From Halostagnicola sp. A56 (GTDB taxonomy: Archaea > Halobacteriota > Halobacteria > Halobacteriales > Natrialbaceae), in assembly GCF_000691505.1 (NCBI RefSeq), contig NZ_JMIP02000019.1, forward strand, positions 1 through 64,000: 64,000 nt of DNA, given 5' to 3'. This document shows, one piece after another, positions 7,205-16,592 of this stretch. A model generated the notes under the pieces. The model saw only the letters and a list, made by a program, of their open reading frames with translations, was not told the DNA's origin and ran no database searches. Position 1 is the stretch's first letter. Every line of letters starts with the position of its first letter. Position numbers and translations under genes: made by a program.

Positions 7205-7983
7205 TAGTGATCATCCCCGAGGTAAATTCGCTTGACTTCCGGGTCGGCCCTGATCTCCTCGATCGAACCCTCGCGAAAAATCGAGCCCTGATCGAGGACG
7301 GTCACTCGATCCGCGATCGATTCGACGAAGTCGATGTCGTGTTCGATGACGATCAGCGCGACGCCGTCGTCCGCTACGATTTCCTCGAGCAACTCGGCGA
7401 TATCGGCCGTTTCCTCGACCGAGAGGCCGGCGACCGGTTCGTCGAGGAGCATGAGATTCGGTTCCATGGCCATCGCCATCCCGATCTCCAATCGCTGTTG
7501 TTGGCCGTGTGAGAGATCCGACGCGGTCGTCTCTCGCTCGCTGAGCAGATCGAACCGCTCCAAGATTTCACGCGTCCGCGACCCGTACTCGTCGCCGTCG
7601 ACGACCTGCTGGAGCGGAATGCGAAGATTCTGAGCCACGGTAAACTCGTCGTAGATGCTGGGAACCTGGAACTTCATCGTGATCCCCCGATCGACGCGCT
7701 CGTGGGGCGACGTTCCCGTGATCTCGCGGCCGTCGTAGTAGATCGACCCCGAAGAGGCCTCGAGCTGGCCCGTAAGCAGGTTGAGAAACGTGCTCTTTCC
7801 GGCCCCGTTGGGCCCGATGAGACAGCGCAGTTCGCCCTCCTCGAGCGCGAAGTCGACCTCGTCGGTCGCAGTGAGCCCGCCGAAGTGCTTCGTGAGGCCT
7901 CTCGTCTGGAGAACGCGCGAGGAACCCTCGCCGGTTTCGTCGACCGCGGGTGTCGTTTTGACGGTCGGATCGCTGACGCCCAT
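7204..7983 (-). CDS. urtD: ABC transporter ATPase, UrtD/LivG type
   Basis: A 259-residue ATPase starting at the ATG at 7983; longer upstream frames are shadows of the permease gene. After a 20-residue polar lead it shows HFGGLTATDEVDF, Walker A GPNGAGKST, signature LSHGQQQRLEIG, Walker B LMLLDEPVAGLS and EHD. The sequence MKFQVPSIYDEFTV is close to the RKFQxPTVF element I associate with UrtD, and the DEPVAG Walker B also fits that branch over LivG. Its start overlaps the permease stop by one base. Confidence 0.85.
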   Translation of the reverse strand: MGVSDPTVKTTPAVDETGEGSSRVLQTRGLTKHFGGLTATDEVDFALEEGELRCLIGPNGAGKSTFLNLLTGQLEASSGSIYYDGREITGTSPHERVDRGITMKFQVPSIYDEFTVAQNLRIPLQQVVDGDEYGSRTREILERFDLLSERETTASDLSHGQQQRLEIGMAMAMEPNLMLLDEPVAGLSVEETADIAELLEEIVADDGVALIVIEHDIDFVESIADRVTVLDQGSIFREGSIEEIRADPEVKRIYLGDDH

Positions 7984-9101
7984 CAGTCGCTCACCTCCTC
8001 GGCGTTCGCGCCACCATCGCTCCCCGGCGACTCCGCCGACGTCGATCTGGATCGGCGGCTGACGACCAGATCGTGAAGGCCCGGTGCGATCCCTTCGGGG
8101 ATCACGAGCACGACGAACACGAGCAGCGAGCCGATCACCACCAGCGCCCACTCGCTCCCGGAGATGGCGAGTCGGTAGTCGAGAAACTGGATCGCGAGGG
8201 CCGCACCCACGGTTCCGAGCAGTGACGTGCGCCCGCCGACGCTCGCCCAGACCACGGGGAGCGCGGCCGCGGTGATCCCGAAGACGCTCGGGTCGATGTA
8301 GTTGTTCTGGGTCGTGAACAACACGCCGCTCAACCCGGCGATAGCGCCGCCGATCGTGAAGACGGCGAACTTGATGAACGTCGTGTCGTAGCCGAACATC
8401 TCGGTCCGCGTTTCGTCTTCGCGGGTCGCGACGATCGCGTATCCGAATCGGCTGTTGAGCAACACTCGAAGGCCGAGGTAGGTCGCCACGACCGCGCCCA
8501 GGGTCACGTAGTAGTGAGCGGCGATGCCGAACTCGTAGCCGATCAATCCGACCCCGATTCCGAGGTCCGGCACGCCGTTCATCCCGTTGAATCCGCCGAG
8601 GCGAGCGTCGCCGACCGCCCACTCGCCGCCCGCGGTCTGGCCCATGAAGGTATGCAAGACGAGCGCGACGACGAGCGTGAGAATCGTGACGTAAACGTCG
8701 CGGACGCCGCCGTAGAACATGAAGTACCCCAGCATCGCGGCGAAGAGCGTCGAAACGACGAGCGCGGTGACTAGTCCGAGCGTCAGACCGCCCATCGTCG
8801 AGACGTTGATCGCGACGATTCCGAAGGCGTAGCCACCGATACCGAAGAACGCGACCTGGCCGAAACTCAGGATTCCACAGTACCCCCAGATGAACGCCAG
8901 ACTCATGGCGAGCAACGCGTACGCGAGAAAGACCGACCCGATCTCCGCGGCGTAGTAGCCAAAGAGGACCGGCAACGCGGCGAGAAGCGCTACGGCAACC
9001 GCCAGTCCGGCCCAGAACGCGGGCGAGTTCCCCATCACGTTCGGGCCACCGAGGAGGCCAGTGACTCTGGCTTGAAGTTCGTCGCTCGTGCCGTGGCTCA
9101 T
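7983..9101 (-). CDS. urtC: ABC transporter permease, UrtC/LivM type
   Basis: A 372-residue membrane protein with about nine to ten hydrophobic helices after a polar N-terminus. The permease signature lies in LAMSLAFIWGYCGILSFGQVAFFGIGGY, the LivM/UrtC hallmark, and further helices run to about residue 340. A charged C-terminal tail of about 35 residues follows. It forms the transmembrane pore with the UrtB-type permease. Its start overlaps the end of that gene by four bases. Confidence 0.85.
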   Translation of the reverse strand: MSHGTSDELQARVTGLLGGPNVMGNSPAFWAGLAVAVALLAALPVLFGYYAAEIGSVFLAYALLAMSLAFIWGYCGILSFGQVAFFGIGGYAFGIVAINVSTMGGLTLGLVTALVVSTLFAAMLGYFMFYGGVRDVYVTILTLVVALVLHTFMGQTAGGEWAVGDARLGGFNGMNGVPDLGIGVGLIGYEFGIAAHYYVTLGAVVATYLGLRVLLNSRFGYAIVATREDETRTEMFGYDTTFIKFAVFTIGGAIAGLSGVLFTTQNNYIDPSVFGITAAALPVVWASVGGRTSLLGTVGAALAIQFLDYRLAISGSEWALVVIGSLLVFVVLVIPEGIAPGLHDLVVSRRSRSTSAESPGSDGGANAEEVSD

Positions 9102-9982
9102 CGGTTCTCACCCCACCGTTGGCGAACCGTCTCGAGAAAGCCGGTGATCCCGTCGGGCATTAGGCGAATCGTGACGATCGCGGCGAGCAACATCGCGACC
9201 AGTCCGATGAACGTGCTCTCGGTGACGTTCGTGAACACCGCGTTGACCGACCCGAGGAAGCCGCTGGCCAGCAACGTCCCGACGATGACCGACGACCCGC
9301 CGACGACGACGGCGACGAACGCCTCGACGAGGAATCCGGTCCCGTACTGGGGCGTGATCGTCATCACCGGCGCGTAGAGGGCTCCGGTAAAGCCCGCGAG
9401 CGCGGAGCCGATCGCGAACGTCGACATGTACATCCTATCAGTGTCGATACCCATGCTGCGTGCGGTTTCCGCGTCTTGCATCGTCGCGCGTGCGCGGACG
9501 CCGAAATCCGTCCACATGAACAGCGCGTAGAGCCCCCCGAGGACGCCGACGGCGAGCACGCCGAGCACGAGGTAGTAGGCTGGGCCGTCTACGACCGGCA
9601 GTTCGCCGAAGGGAATCCCGATCCCGGGAGCGGCGTTTCCGAACGCGATCCGAACGAGTTGGATCATCACGAGGCTGATCCCCCAGGTGACGACCATCGA
9701 GTCGAGCAATCGTCCGTACAGGTGTCGGATGATGAGTCGCTCGAGGACGAGCCCGAAGACCGCCGTCAGGACCACGCCGGTAAGCATCGCGAGCGGGAGC
9801 GGCAGGCCGGCGGCGAACGCGAACGTCGTCGCGTAGGCTCCCACGAGGATGAACTCGCCGTGGGCGAGATTGATGATTCCCATCATGCCGAAGATCACCG
9901 CGAGCCCGACCGTCGCGAGCACGATGAACGCGAAGATCTCGAGGAACTCGAACCCGAAGTTCAGGAGACCGACGCCCGCCAT
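9098..9982 (-). CDS. urtB: ABC transporter permease, UrtB/LivH type
   Basis: A 294-residue integral membrane protein with about eight helices. It has FGMMGIINLAHGEFILVGAY near residues 30-49, the LivH/UrtB signature, then DSMVVTWGISLVM and the coupling-loop-like RARATMQDAETARSMGI that should contact the ATPases. VEAFVAVVVGGSSVIVGTL is close to the UrtB version of the late-helix motif. It starts directly after the binding-protein stop with no gap, so expression is coupled. Confidence 0.86.
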   Translation of the reverse strand: MAGVGLLNFGFEFLEIFAFIVLATVGLAVIFGMMGIINLAHGEFILVGAYATTFAFAAGLPLPLAMLTGVVLTAVFGLVLERLIIRHLYGRLLDSMVVTWGISLVMIQLVRIAFGNAAPGIGIPFGELPVVDGPAYYLVLGVLAVGVLGGLYALFMWTDFGVRARATMQDAETARSMGIDTDRMYMSTFAIGSALAGFTGALYAPVMTITPQYGTGFLVEAFVAVVVGGSSVIVGTLLASGFLGSVNAVFTNVTESTFIGLVAMLLAAIVTIRLMPDGITGFLETVRQRWGENR

Positions 9983-11251
9983 TTAGATCCCCTCGTAGTA
10001 CGCGCCGGGTTCGTACTGGGTCTGTTCGGCCTCGCTGGTCAGGTCGCACCCGACCTCCTCTAAGAACGCGGGGCCGATCGTGCCCGCGTCCTCGAACGTG
10101 ATTTCGTGGGTTTCGTCCGAATGTGCGACGTGCATGTTGTGTTCCATGTGGTGTGTCTCCGGATCGAGCGTAATGTCGCCTTCCGGTGCTTCGACCTCGA
10201 TCCCGCTCTCGAGTTCCGCGATGACCGCGTCGGTTTCGAAGGTGCCGGCGCGTTCGACCGCCTCCTTGTAGAGGTAGATCGAGAAGTAGTTGTTCTGGGC
10301 TTCCTGGTTGATGTATTCGGCGTCGTCCCAACGATTGTAATAGCGCTCGACGAACGCCTCGTTGCGGTCGGTCGGGAGTTCCTGCATGTAGTTGACGCCG
10401 GCGTAGACGTCTTCGAGGGCGGGCGGGTCTATCCGCAGGTGTTCGTACTCCTGTGCCATGTTCGTCGACGTACCGATCGGGATGTCCGTCAGCCCGCTCG
10501 CCAGTCGCTGTTCGTAAAACGCGGAGTGGGTCTGGCCGACGAGCATCGACATCACGAAATCGGGGTCGGCCGATTGGATCCGATTGATCGTCGACCCGAA
10601 CTGGGACTCGCTAAGCGGGATGTACTCCTCGTCGACGACCTCCCCGCCGTGTTCCTCGGCGATGATCTGCACCCAGTCGCCCGACAGCTGTCCGAAGTTG
10701 TAGTCGGCTGCGATCGTGTAGATCTCGCCGCCGTACTCCTCGATCATGTAGGGGACGACCGCGCCGAGTTGCTGGCGCGCCGTCGCCCCCATCGGAAAGA
10801 CGGTTTTGTCGCACACGCCACCCTCGTACTGAGTCGTATAGAAGTACAGGAGCTCGTGTTCGTTGATGATCGGACGGATCGCCTCCCGCGTCGCGCTCGA
10901 GTAGCCCGCCCAGATCGCGTCGACGTCCTCCCGGTAGATCGCGTGGCGAGTCAGATCCTGATACAGCATGTTGTCCGACTGGGGATCGGGCGCGAAGATG
11001 TCGACCTCCTCGCCCAGAATCCCGCCGTCACGATTGATCTCCTCGATTGCGAGCATCGACGTCCGGTACTTCGGCGTTCCCGTCAACGCGAAGTCCTGGG
11101 ACCGATCCTCAAGGACGGCAAGCGTCGGCCCGTCGGAGCCGGATTGCATGCTGAGCACGCCCGACTGGGTGACACAGCCTGCGAGTCCAGCCAGGCAGGA
11201 AACCGCACCGCTAGTAAGAACGTCCCGTCGAGAGATGCTGGAATCTCTCAC
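9983..11251 (-). CDS. urtA: Substrate-binding lipoprotein, UrtA/AmiC type
   Basis: A 422-residue binding protein and first gene of the importer. The N-terminus SSISRRDVLTSG with lipobox LAGC indicates Tat export and lipid anchoring on the outer face. The type-1 periplasmic-binding fold follows: GTPKYRTSMLAIEEINRDGG, AIWAGYSSATREAI, then LLYFYTTQYEGGVCDK, which resembles the YPVQYEG segment of UrtA/AmiC proteins rather than LivJ. The LDPETHHMEHNMHVA segment also fits that clade. Likely ligands are urea or short amides. No urease or amidase gene is in the window, so the substrate is inferred. Confidence 0.8.
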   Translation of the reverse strand: MRDSSISRRDVLTSGAVSCLAGLAGCVTQSGVLSMQSGSDGPTLAVLEDRSQDFALTGTPKYRTSMLAIEEINRDGGILGEEVDIFAPDPQSDNMLYQDLTRHAIYREDVDAIWAGYSSATREAIRPIINEHELLYFYTTQYEGGVCDKTVFPMGATARQQLGAVVPYMIEEYGGEIYTIAADYNFGQLSGDWVQIIAEEHGGEVVDEEYIPLSESQFGSTINRIQSADPDFVMSMLVGQTHSAFYEQRLASGLTDIPIGTSTNMAQEYEHLRIDPPALEDVYAGVNYMQELPTDRNEAFVERYYNRWDDAEYINQEAQNNYFSIYLYKEAVERAGTFETDAVIAELESGIEVEAPEGDITLDPETHHMEHNMHVAHSDETHEITFEDAGTIGPAFLEEVGCDLTSEAEQTQYEPGAYYEGI

Positions 11252-11513
11252 CGTCCATCACCGACGGTCCGAGCGCCGTTTCGGGATGCGTGCGAACGCA
11301 TCCAACTATCGTACCACATGTACCTGAAGTAATCCTGCACGTTCTAGCACCGTTATTGCTGGTCCGAGTATTGATTGTCCAATCATTCCACTGAGTCCTT
11401 GAAAATAACGACAATATAAAAGACTTATCTCGAGGAAGTACAATGGGTACCGAACTATATTGAAATGGATAAATAGAGGCAATTAGTTAGGATATATTAC
11501 ACTACTGTCTCGT

Positions 11514-11663
11514 ATGGTCGTTGGAATCCCCGTATCATTCGTTGTACCATTCGTTTCACTTGCGATATTGTTTATCGTAATCGTCCTTGCGACATACCTC
11601 GGGTGTCGACTAGCACTGGAGGATCACTTCCCTGAAGACGTTACGGACGGGGTGAAAGACTGA
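11514..11663 (+). CDS. Small single-helix membrane protein, 49 aa
   Basis: A 49-residue reading: MVVGIPVSFVVPFVSLA begins one long hydrophobic helix (to about residue 32), followed by a short acidic tail ending DGVKD. The leader is AT-rich (gatatattac at about 11491-11500), compatible with a TATA box. It stands alone, divergent from urtA. No family is recognised. Codon bias is weaker than in neighbours, so I keep moderate confidence. Confidence 0.5.
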   Translation: MVVGIPVSFVVPFVSLAILFIVIVLATYLGCRLALEDHFPEDVTDGVKD

Positions 11664-12017
11664 CTGATATATAGCTCAGCTGTTCGTATCGTTCCATTTC
11701 TCTCTCGAATCCGACGACAACGAATACACTACTCGCGCCGACAACACTGACTTCCACACCCTCCCCAACCGATTCACTCACTCACAGGTTCGTTCGTTCA
11801 TCCACTGGAAGACGCTTCGCGACTTCCAAGCCATTCGGTCACTGCGTGACCGAAGACCTCGCGCATCGTCGGATCGCCCCTCGCGTTGCTCGGTGCGATC
11901 CAGCGCACGCCACCGCCGGCGGATCGTCGGTTAGCTGATCCGGTGGCAAGCTAATTCGATGGGAAACTGACCACCACAGAAAAAGGCTTTAACGCCGCCG
12001 TCTCGTACACCGAGCAA
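11664..12017. other. Gene-free region with short hairpins
   Basis: No credible gene. A perfect 9-bp hairpin, ttcggtcac-tgc-gtgaccgaa, lies at 11834-11854, and a ggatcg/cgatcc pair follows at about 11871-11901. The srp54 promoter occupies the right end. Confidence 0.45.
11986..11993 (+). promoter_or_regulatory. TATA-like element of srp54
   Basis: gctttaac is centred 29 nt before the srp54 ATG, consistent with leaderless transcription. Confidence 0.45.
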
Positions 12018-13409
12018 ATGGTACTCGACGATCTCGGGAGTTCCCTTCGGGGCACCCTCGATACACTCCGCGGGAAGTCACGGATCAGCGAAGAGGACGT
12101 CGAGGAGATCGTCAAGGAGATCCAGCGATCACTGCTCTCCGCCGACGTCGACGTCTCGCTCGTCATGGAGCTTTCGGACAACATCGAACGGCGGGCGCTC
12201 GAGGAAGAGCCACCCGCCGGGACGCCGGCGCGCGATTTCGTCCTCCGCATCGTCTACGAAGAACTGGTCGACCTCATCGGCGAATCGACCGACCTCCCGC
12301 TCGAGGAACAGACGATCCTCCTCGCGGGCCTGCAGGGGTCGGGGAAGACGACCTCCGCGGCGAAGATGGCGTGGTGGTTCTCGACGAAGGGGCTTCGTCC
12401 GGCCGTCATCCAGACGGACACCTTCCGGCCCGGCGCGTACGAACAGGCCGAGCAGATGAGCGAGCGCGCGGAGGTCGAGTTCTACGGCGACCCCGACGGC
12501 GAGGATCCCGTCCAGATCGCCAGAGACGGGCTCGAGGCGACCAGCGACGCGGATGTCCACATCGTGGACACGGCGGGTCGCCACGCGCTCGAGGACGACC
12601 TGATCGCCGAGATCGAGCAGATCGAGGGCGTCGTCGAACCGGATCGATCCCTGCTCGTGCTGGACGCGGCGATCGGTCAGGGCGCGAAAGACCAGGCCCA
12701 GCAGTTCGACGAGTCGATCGGCATCGACGGCGTCGTCATCACGAAACTCGACGGGACGGCGAAAGGTGGCGGGGCGCTGACGGCGGTCGACCAGACCGAT
12801 TCCTCGATCGCGTTCCTGGGCACCGGCGAGGAGGTACAGGATGTCGAACGGTTCGAACCCGACGGCTTCATCTCGCGACTGCTCGGGATGGGCGACCTCG
12901 GCCAGCTCGCCGAACGCGTCGAGCGCGCGATGGCCCAGACCGAAGACGAAGAGGAAGACTGGGATCCCGAGGACATGCTGCAGGGATCGTTCACCCTGAA
13001 CGACATGCAAAAGCAGATGCAGGCGATGAACAACATGGGACCGCTGGATCAGGTCATGGACATGATCCCCGGCTTCGGCGGCGGGATCAAAGATCAGCTC
13101 CCCGACGACGCGATGGACGTCACCCAGGAGCGGATGCGGACCTTCGAGGTCATCATGGATTCGATGACCGACGCCGAAAAGGAGTACCCGAAGGCCATCG
13201 GCGCGAGTCAGGTACAGCGGATCGCCCGCGGCTCCGGGACGGACGAAGAGCAGGTTCGGGAACTGTTAGAGCAGTTCAAGATGATGGAGCGGACGATCAA
13301 GCAGTTCCAGGGCATGGGATCGGAAAAGGAGATGCAGCGGATGATGCAACAGATGCAACAGGGCGGTGGCGGCGGAGGCGGCGGCATGGGCGGTATGGGT
13401 CCGTTCTGA
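12018..13409 (+). CDS. srp54: Signal recognition particle GTPase SRP54
   Basis: A 463-residue protein with the full N-G-M layout. The helical N domain spans residues 1-90. The G domain has GLQGSGKTT (104-112), [27 protein letters not shown] and GTGEE. The C-terminal M domain is rich in Met and Gln, binds 7S RNA and signal sequences, and ends in a glycine run and GGMGPF. It targets ribosome-nascent chains to the membrane with FtsY, which is elsewhere. Length and motifs are normal for haloarchaea. Confidence 0.97.
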   Translation: MVLDDLGSSLRGTLDTLRGKSRISEEDVEEIVKEIQRSLLSADVDVSLVMELSDNIERRALEEEPPAGTPARDFVLRIVYEELVDLIGESTDLPLEEQTILLAGLQGSGKTTSAAKMAWWFSTKGLRPAVIQTDTFRPGAYEQAEQMSERAEVEFYGDPDGEDPVQIARDGLEATSDADVHIVDTAGRHALEDDLIAEIEQIEGVVEPDRSLLVLDAAIGQGAKDQAQQFDESIGIDGVVITKLDGTAKGGGALTAVDQTDSSIAFLGTGEEVQDVERFEPDGFISRLLGMGDLGQLAERVERAMAQTEDEEEDWDPEDMLQGSFTLNDMQKQMQAMNNMGPLDQVMDMIPGFGGGIKDQLPDDAMDVTQERMRTFEVIMDSMTDAEKEYPKAIGASQVQRIARGSGTDEEQVRELLEQFKMMERTIKQFQGMGSEKEMQRMMQQMQQGGGGGGGGMGGMGPF

Positions 13410-13522
13410 TAAGCGCGAGTTGACTCCGGATATTGACTGAAACCGACAACGGAGCGCTCGAGTTGTTCGCCTGCAATCACGTCGGCCAGTACCTTCATGC
13501 CATCGTAGACGCGTGGGCCAGT

Positions 13523-14473
13523 ATGAATCGTCGTCAGTATCTCTCGACCGCAAGCGGTCTCGTCGTCGTCTCTTCTCTCGCTGGCTGTCTCGGCGACGTC
13601 CTCGGCTCCGAGGATGGCGAACAGTTGCCGGAGGACCACCGCGACGAAGCACGCGCTATCAACCGCGCGGTCGGCAAGTTGAATAAGGCTGCGATCTCGA
13701 TCGAAGGTACCGAAAGCGGCCTCGAGAACCCGACCAAAGCCGACTTCTCTGCCGATGAGCCGCAGTCGTTCGTCGACGCGGCTCGAAGCGAACTCGAGTC
13801 GGTCGCGGACTCGGCCATCGCCGCGGAACTGGCCAGCTACGCCGACGTCCTCGAGGCGATGATCGACGTCCTCGAGACGCTCACGGACGACTCACTCGCG
13901 ACGGATGTCGAGGCGATCTCCGGCGAAATGGCGGGCGGCGACACGTCGACTGTCGAGGACACCCTCGCGACTCATCGCGAGTCGATCGACGGGGCTCGCG
14001 GGAGCTACGACGACGCGGTTGTGACTCTCGAGAACCTCGACCACGACCGACTCGAGGAACACTCGATCGTCGACCTCGACCGCGTCGAATCGGGAATCGA
14101 AACGCTCGGAGACGTGCTCGGATCCGTCGAGTCGATGCTGTCGGGATACGACTCGATGCTCGCCGGCCACGGATCGCTCGAGGAGGGCGAGGAACGCTTC
14201 GACGCGGGCGAGTACCAACGTGCGGCGACGACCTTCGAGGACGCGGCCAATTCGTTCGGCGACGCGACGGAGACCTTTGCCGACGAGAAATCGAGTGCCC
14301 CCGCCGGCTTCGTGGAGTACGCCGAGACCGCCCACTGTCAGAGCGGCCACCTCGAGACCGCCGCGACGGAGTTCGCCGAGGGTGCGACCGCTGCCGACGA
14401 CGGCGACATCGTCGGCGCACAACAATCCCAAAGCGACGGCGAAGACGCCCTCGAGGCCGCCGAGAACTGTTAA
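13523..14473 (+). CDS. Lipoprotein with helical extracytoplasmic domain
   Basis: A 316-residue protein. I start at the ATG at 13523, giving NRRQYLSTASGLVVVSSLAGC: a Tat-like signal with lipobox LAGC. The upstream in-frame start would bury the signal 30 residues inside. The mature part is acidic, helical and low in aromatics, with repeated amphipathic segments (for example EEGEERFDAGEYQRAATTFEDAA) resembling TPR-like or coiled helices. No catalytic motif is visible. It follows srp54 on the same strand with a gap of over 100 nt and is probably separately transcribed. Confidence 0.78.
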   Translation: MNRRQYLSTASGLVVVSSLAGCLGDVLGSEDGEQLPEDHRDEARAINRAVGKLNKAAISIEGTESGLENPTKADFSADEPQSFVDAARSELESVADSAIAAELASYADVLEAMIDVLETLTDDSLATDVEAISGEMAGGDTSTVEDTLATHRESIDGARGSYDDAVVTLENLDHDRLEEHSIVDLDRVESGIETLGDVLGSVESMLSGYDSMLAGHGSLEEGEERFDAGEYQRAATTFEDAANSFGDATETFADEKSSAPAGFVEYAETAHCQSGHLETAATEFAEGATAADDGDIVGAQQSQSDGEDALEAAENC

Positions 14474-14503
14474 CGCCGCTGAACTAATAGTAGATTGTGA
14501 CGA

Positions 14504-14929
14504 TCAGCCGTCGACCGGCCGGCCGTCCTCGGTCGGCGGCGCGACGTGATCGACGTACTCCTCGAGCGTCGGTTCGTCGACGCGCACACGGACCGCGATC
14601 TCGCCGAGTTCGTCGGGTTCGCCGACGGAAAAGTTCACTCTGTTTTCGAACGCCGCCTGCTTTTTCAGCGCGAAGCTGAAGATCTGTCCCTCCCGATTCG
14701 AGAAGAACTCACCGCGGGCGGTGTCGAGGATCTCCTGTCGGTGCAGGAGCTCCGAAAACTGCTCCATCGAGTGTGCCTCGGCTCTGATCTCGCCGAGGCT
14801 CTCCTCTAAGTCGGCGTTCGGGAAGATATTCGTTACGGCGTCGGCGACTCGAGCGGTCACCTCGGTGTCGTAGACCGGTGCCGTGATCTCGATGTCCACA
14901 CGGTAGATTTCGGTTCGATTCGCGCTCAT
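14504..14929 (-). CDS. UPF0201 family RNA-binding-fold protein
   Basis: A 141-residue protein matching archaeal UPF0201 (COG1325). It opens with VDIEITAPVYDTEVTARVADAV, has a central SMEQFSELLHRQEILDTAR, and continues with FALKKQAAFENRVNFSVG. The fold is alpha/beta and related to RNA-binding ribosomal-protein-like folds; the exact role is unknown. Its ATG overlaps the stop of the UPF0200 gene by four bases, so the two are co-translated. This pairing is common in archaea. Confidence 0.87.
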   Translation of the reverse strand: MSANRTEIYRVDIEITAPVYDTEVTARVADAVTNIFPNADLEESLGEIRAEAHSMEQFSELLHRQEILDTARGEFFSNREGQIFSFALKKQAAFENRVNFSVGEPDELGEIAVRVRVDEPTLEEYVDHVAPPTEDGRPVDG

Positions 14930-15492
14930 GAGTTGTGCACCCGTTCTTTGCCGTCTCGAATAATCGCACGGATCCGGTCGTGAAACGCCTCGAGCGAGTC
15001 GGTGTTTTCGACGACCACGTCCGCTCGCTCCATCGCGTCGTCCATGCCGAAGCCGCGCTCGCGCTCGTCGCGCGCCGCGAGGCCTTCGCCGCCGTCGTCC
15101 TCGCTCGCATCGCGACCGCGCGTGTCGATCCGCTCCGCGCGGAGGTCGAAGGGGGCTTCGATACTGACGAGCGTGAAGTCCGCTCCAAAGCGCGCTTCGA
15201 ACGCGTCGACCTCGACACCCGACCGGATGCCATCGACGAGGACGGCCTCGTGGTCCTCGAGGCGGTCCTCGATCATCGGCAGCGACCGCTCGGCGATCGC
15301 CGCCGGGCCATTTTCCTCACGAAGCGCTTGCGCGACGGTGCCGTGGTCTTTCGCGGGGTCGAGTCCGCGGTCGGCGGTCTCCTGACGGACGACGTCGCCC
15401 ATCGTCACGACAGGAATTCCCTCTTCGCGTGCGACGGTGGCTGCCTCGCCCTTGCCGCTGCCGGGCAACCCCACCGTTCCGATGACGTGCAT
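14926..15492 (-). CDS. UPF0200 family P-loop nucleotide kinase-like protein
   Basis: A 188-residue P-loop protein: VIGTVGLPGSGKGEAA carries the Walker A at about residues 8-15, with VVTMGDVVRQE, VLVDGIRSGVEVDAF (Walker-B-like) and DLRAERIDTRGRD (lid arginines) following. It resembles adenylate and dephospho-CoA kinases; UPF0200 members have been proposed as nucleotide kinases without proof. I start at the ATG at 15492; the long upstream frame runs through the tRNA and is not a gene. Confidence 0.87.
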   Translation of the reverse strand: MHVIGTVGLPGSGKGEAATVAREEGIPVVTMGDVVRQETADRGLDPAKDHGTVAQALREENGPAAIAERSLPMIEDRLEDHEAVLVDGIRSGVEVDAFEARFGADFTLVSIEAPFDLRAERIDTRGRDASEDDGGEGLAARDERERGFGMDDAMERADVVVENTDSLEAFHDRIRAIIRDGKERVHNS

Positions 15493-15725
15493 CGGGGAGA
15501 GATACAGGCGAAGGCCGCATAAGGGCTGTGTCTCGTCGGCCGAACCGCAACTGGGTCGACAAAGGCCCTCTCGACCGGTTCCTCCGTCCGTCTCGAGCAT
15601 CCGTCTCTCGAAGGTTCCTGACAGAAAACGAGCCAAACGATGTCGTTCGACCCGTTGCGCGCTCGGTGCAACAGCTGAGGGAAATCCCAACTGCTTATGG
15701 CCTTTGGGGGGTGAACCGTACTCGA

Positions 15726-15800
15726 GGGCACGTAGCTCAGTCTGGATAGAGCGTCGGACTTCTAATCCGACGGTCGTGGGTTCGAATCCCATCGTGCCCG
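15726..15800 (+). tRNA. tRNA-Arg (anticodon TCT)
   Basis: A complete cloverleaf without intron. Acceptor gggcacg (15726-15732) pairs with cgtgccc (15793-15799) plus discriminator G. The D arm is gctc/gagc, the anticodon stem tcgga/tccga encloses loop cttctaa with anticodon TCT (reads AGA), and the T arm is gtggg/cccat around ttcgaat. CCA is not encoded. Virus-like genes begin shortly downstream, so its 3' end is a plausible integration site. Confidence 0.97.
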
Positions 15801-16152
15801 TACCGCAGTCGTCGGTTTTGAAGTCCTATCTATCATCCTCCGTAGAGGCCTCTATCCTCCAAATTTGGCGGACCGATGGCTTAATCATCATTCTGAGAAT
15901 CTGGATTCCGTTAAGCCGCTTAACGCCCCCCTCCGCCTGCCGCCGGTTTTCATTGTTCTTATACATCTTTCCACCGCGCGGTCCCCTTCCTGTTGCGGTA
16001 GCGGACAAGCATCGATCGAGCGCCGCGAGTGCCGGATGGACGGTAGCCCGGAACCCGCAGCGCGAGCGAAGCGAGACGCGAGGGAAAGCCCGGAACGTAG
16101 GGAGCGCAGCGAAGCGAGCGACGGGCCTCGTTCCGGCGAGCGAGCGGCGGGA
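15801..16152. other. Region between tRNA-Arg and the HNH gene
   Basis: No convincing gene. The segment at 16047-16110 is a chain of gcgcgagcgaagcgagacgc-like repeats. Long frames on both strands here are low in complexity or shadows. I found no second copy of the tRNA 3' end that would mark attR. Confidence 0.4.
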
Positions 16153-16557
16153 GTGAGTTCTACTGAAAATACTGTCTCCTCCTCCAAGCGCATCCTGACT
16201 GATGGTGGCCAAGTGGCTCAGGATTCGTCGGTTGTCTACCGACCTCCCCCGAAGCCTCCGTCTGTCTCTGAAACTGGTAGCGGCTATCAGTATGTCCGAT
16301 GCCAGCGAGGAGGACATGACGATACGGTTTACATCCATCAGCTTTGCGCGATTGCGGCTGGTGCCGATCCTCACGACGTGTTTGGCGATCAGTACGATGT
16401 TCACCATATAGTCCCGCCAGAATGGCTCTCTCCGGACGCAAAGTCGGATAACGGAAAGCCGTATCTCAACACTCCGGAGACTGTCGTTCTCGTCCCTGTC
16501 TGGGCGCATCGTGTTGGCCACCTCGAGGAGGTCAACGAGAGGCGCGATGGTGAATGA
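16153..16557 (+). CDS. HNH endonuclease-like protein of viral or plasmid type
   Basis: The reliable part is the last 90 residues: GYQYVRCQRGGHDDTVYIHQL, then QYDVHHIVPPEWLSPD, then PYLNTPETVVLVPVWAHRVGHLEE. The HH-I-(x)-W-(x)-NTPE-(x)-H pattern is the HNH metal-finger nuclease core, seen in haloarchaeal proviruses. The start is uncertain. I propose the GTG at 16153 (134 aa); the frame is open further upstream but into repetitive non-protein-like sequence. It precedes a Rep-like remnant, supporting an integrated element. Confidence 0.6.
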   Translation: MSSTENTVSSSKRILTDGGQVAQDSSVVYRPPPKPPSVSETGSGYQYVRCQRGGHDDTVYIHQLCAIAAGADPHDVFGDQYDVHHIVPPEWLSPDAKSDNGKPYLNTPETVVLVPVWAHRVGHLEEVNERRDGE

Positions 16558-16592
16558 CCGCACGCGCTCCAGGTGTCCAGAGCAGGCGGTAG

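Noticed and set aside
7204..9111. A 635-codon minus-strand frame covering the UrtD-type ATPase
   Set aside because: Only the last 259 codons are protein-like; the rest is the permease gene read in the wrong frame.
16203..16260. tRNA-like words (ggtggccaagtggctcag) inside the HNH gene
   Set aside because: No matching acceptor, anticodon or T arms can be drawn; the sequence codes in frame for the HNH protein.
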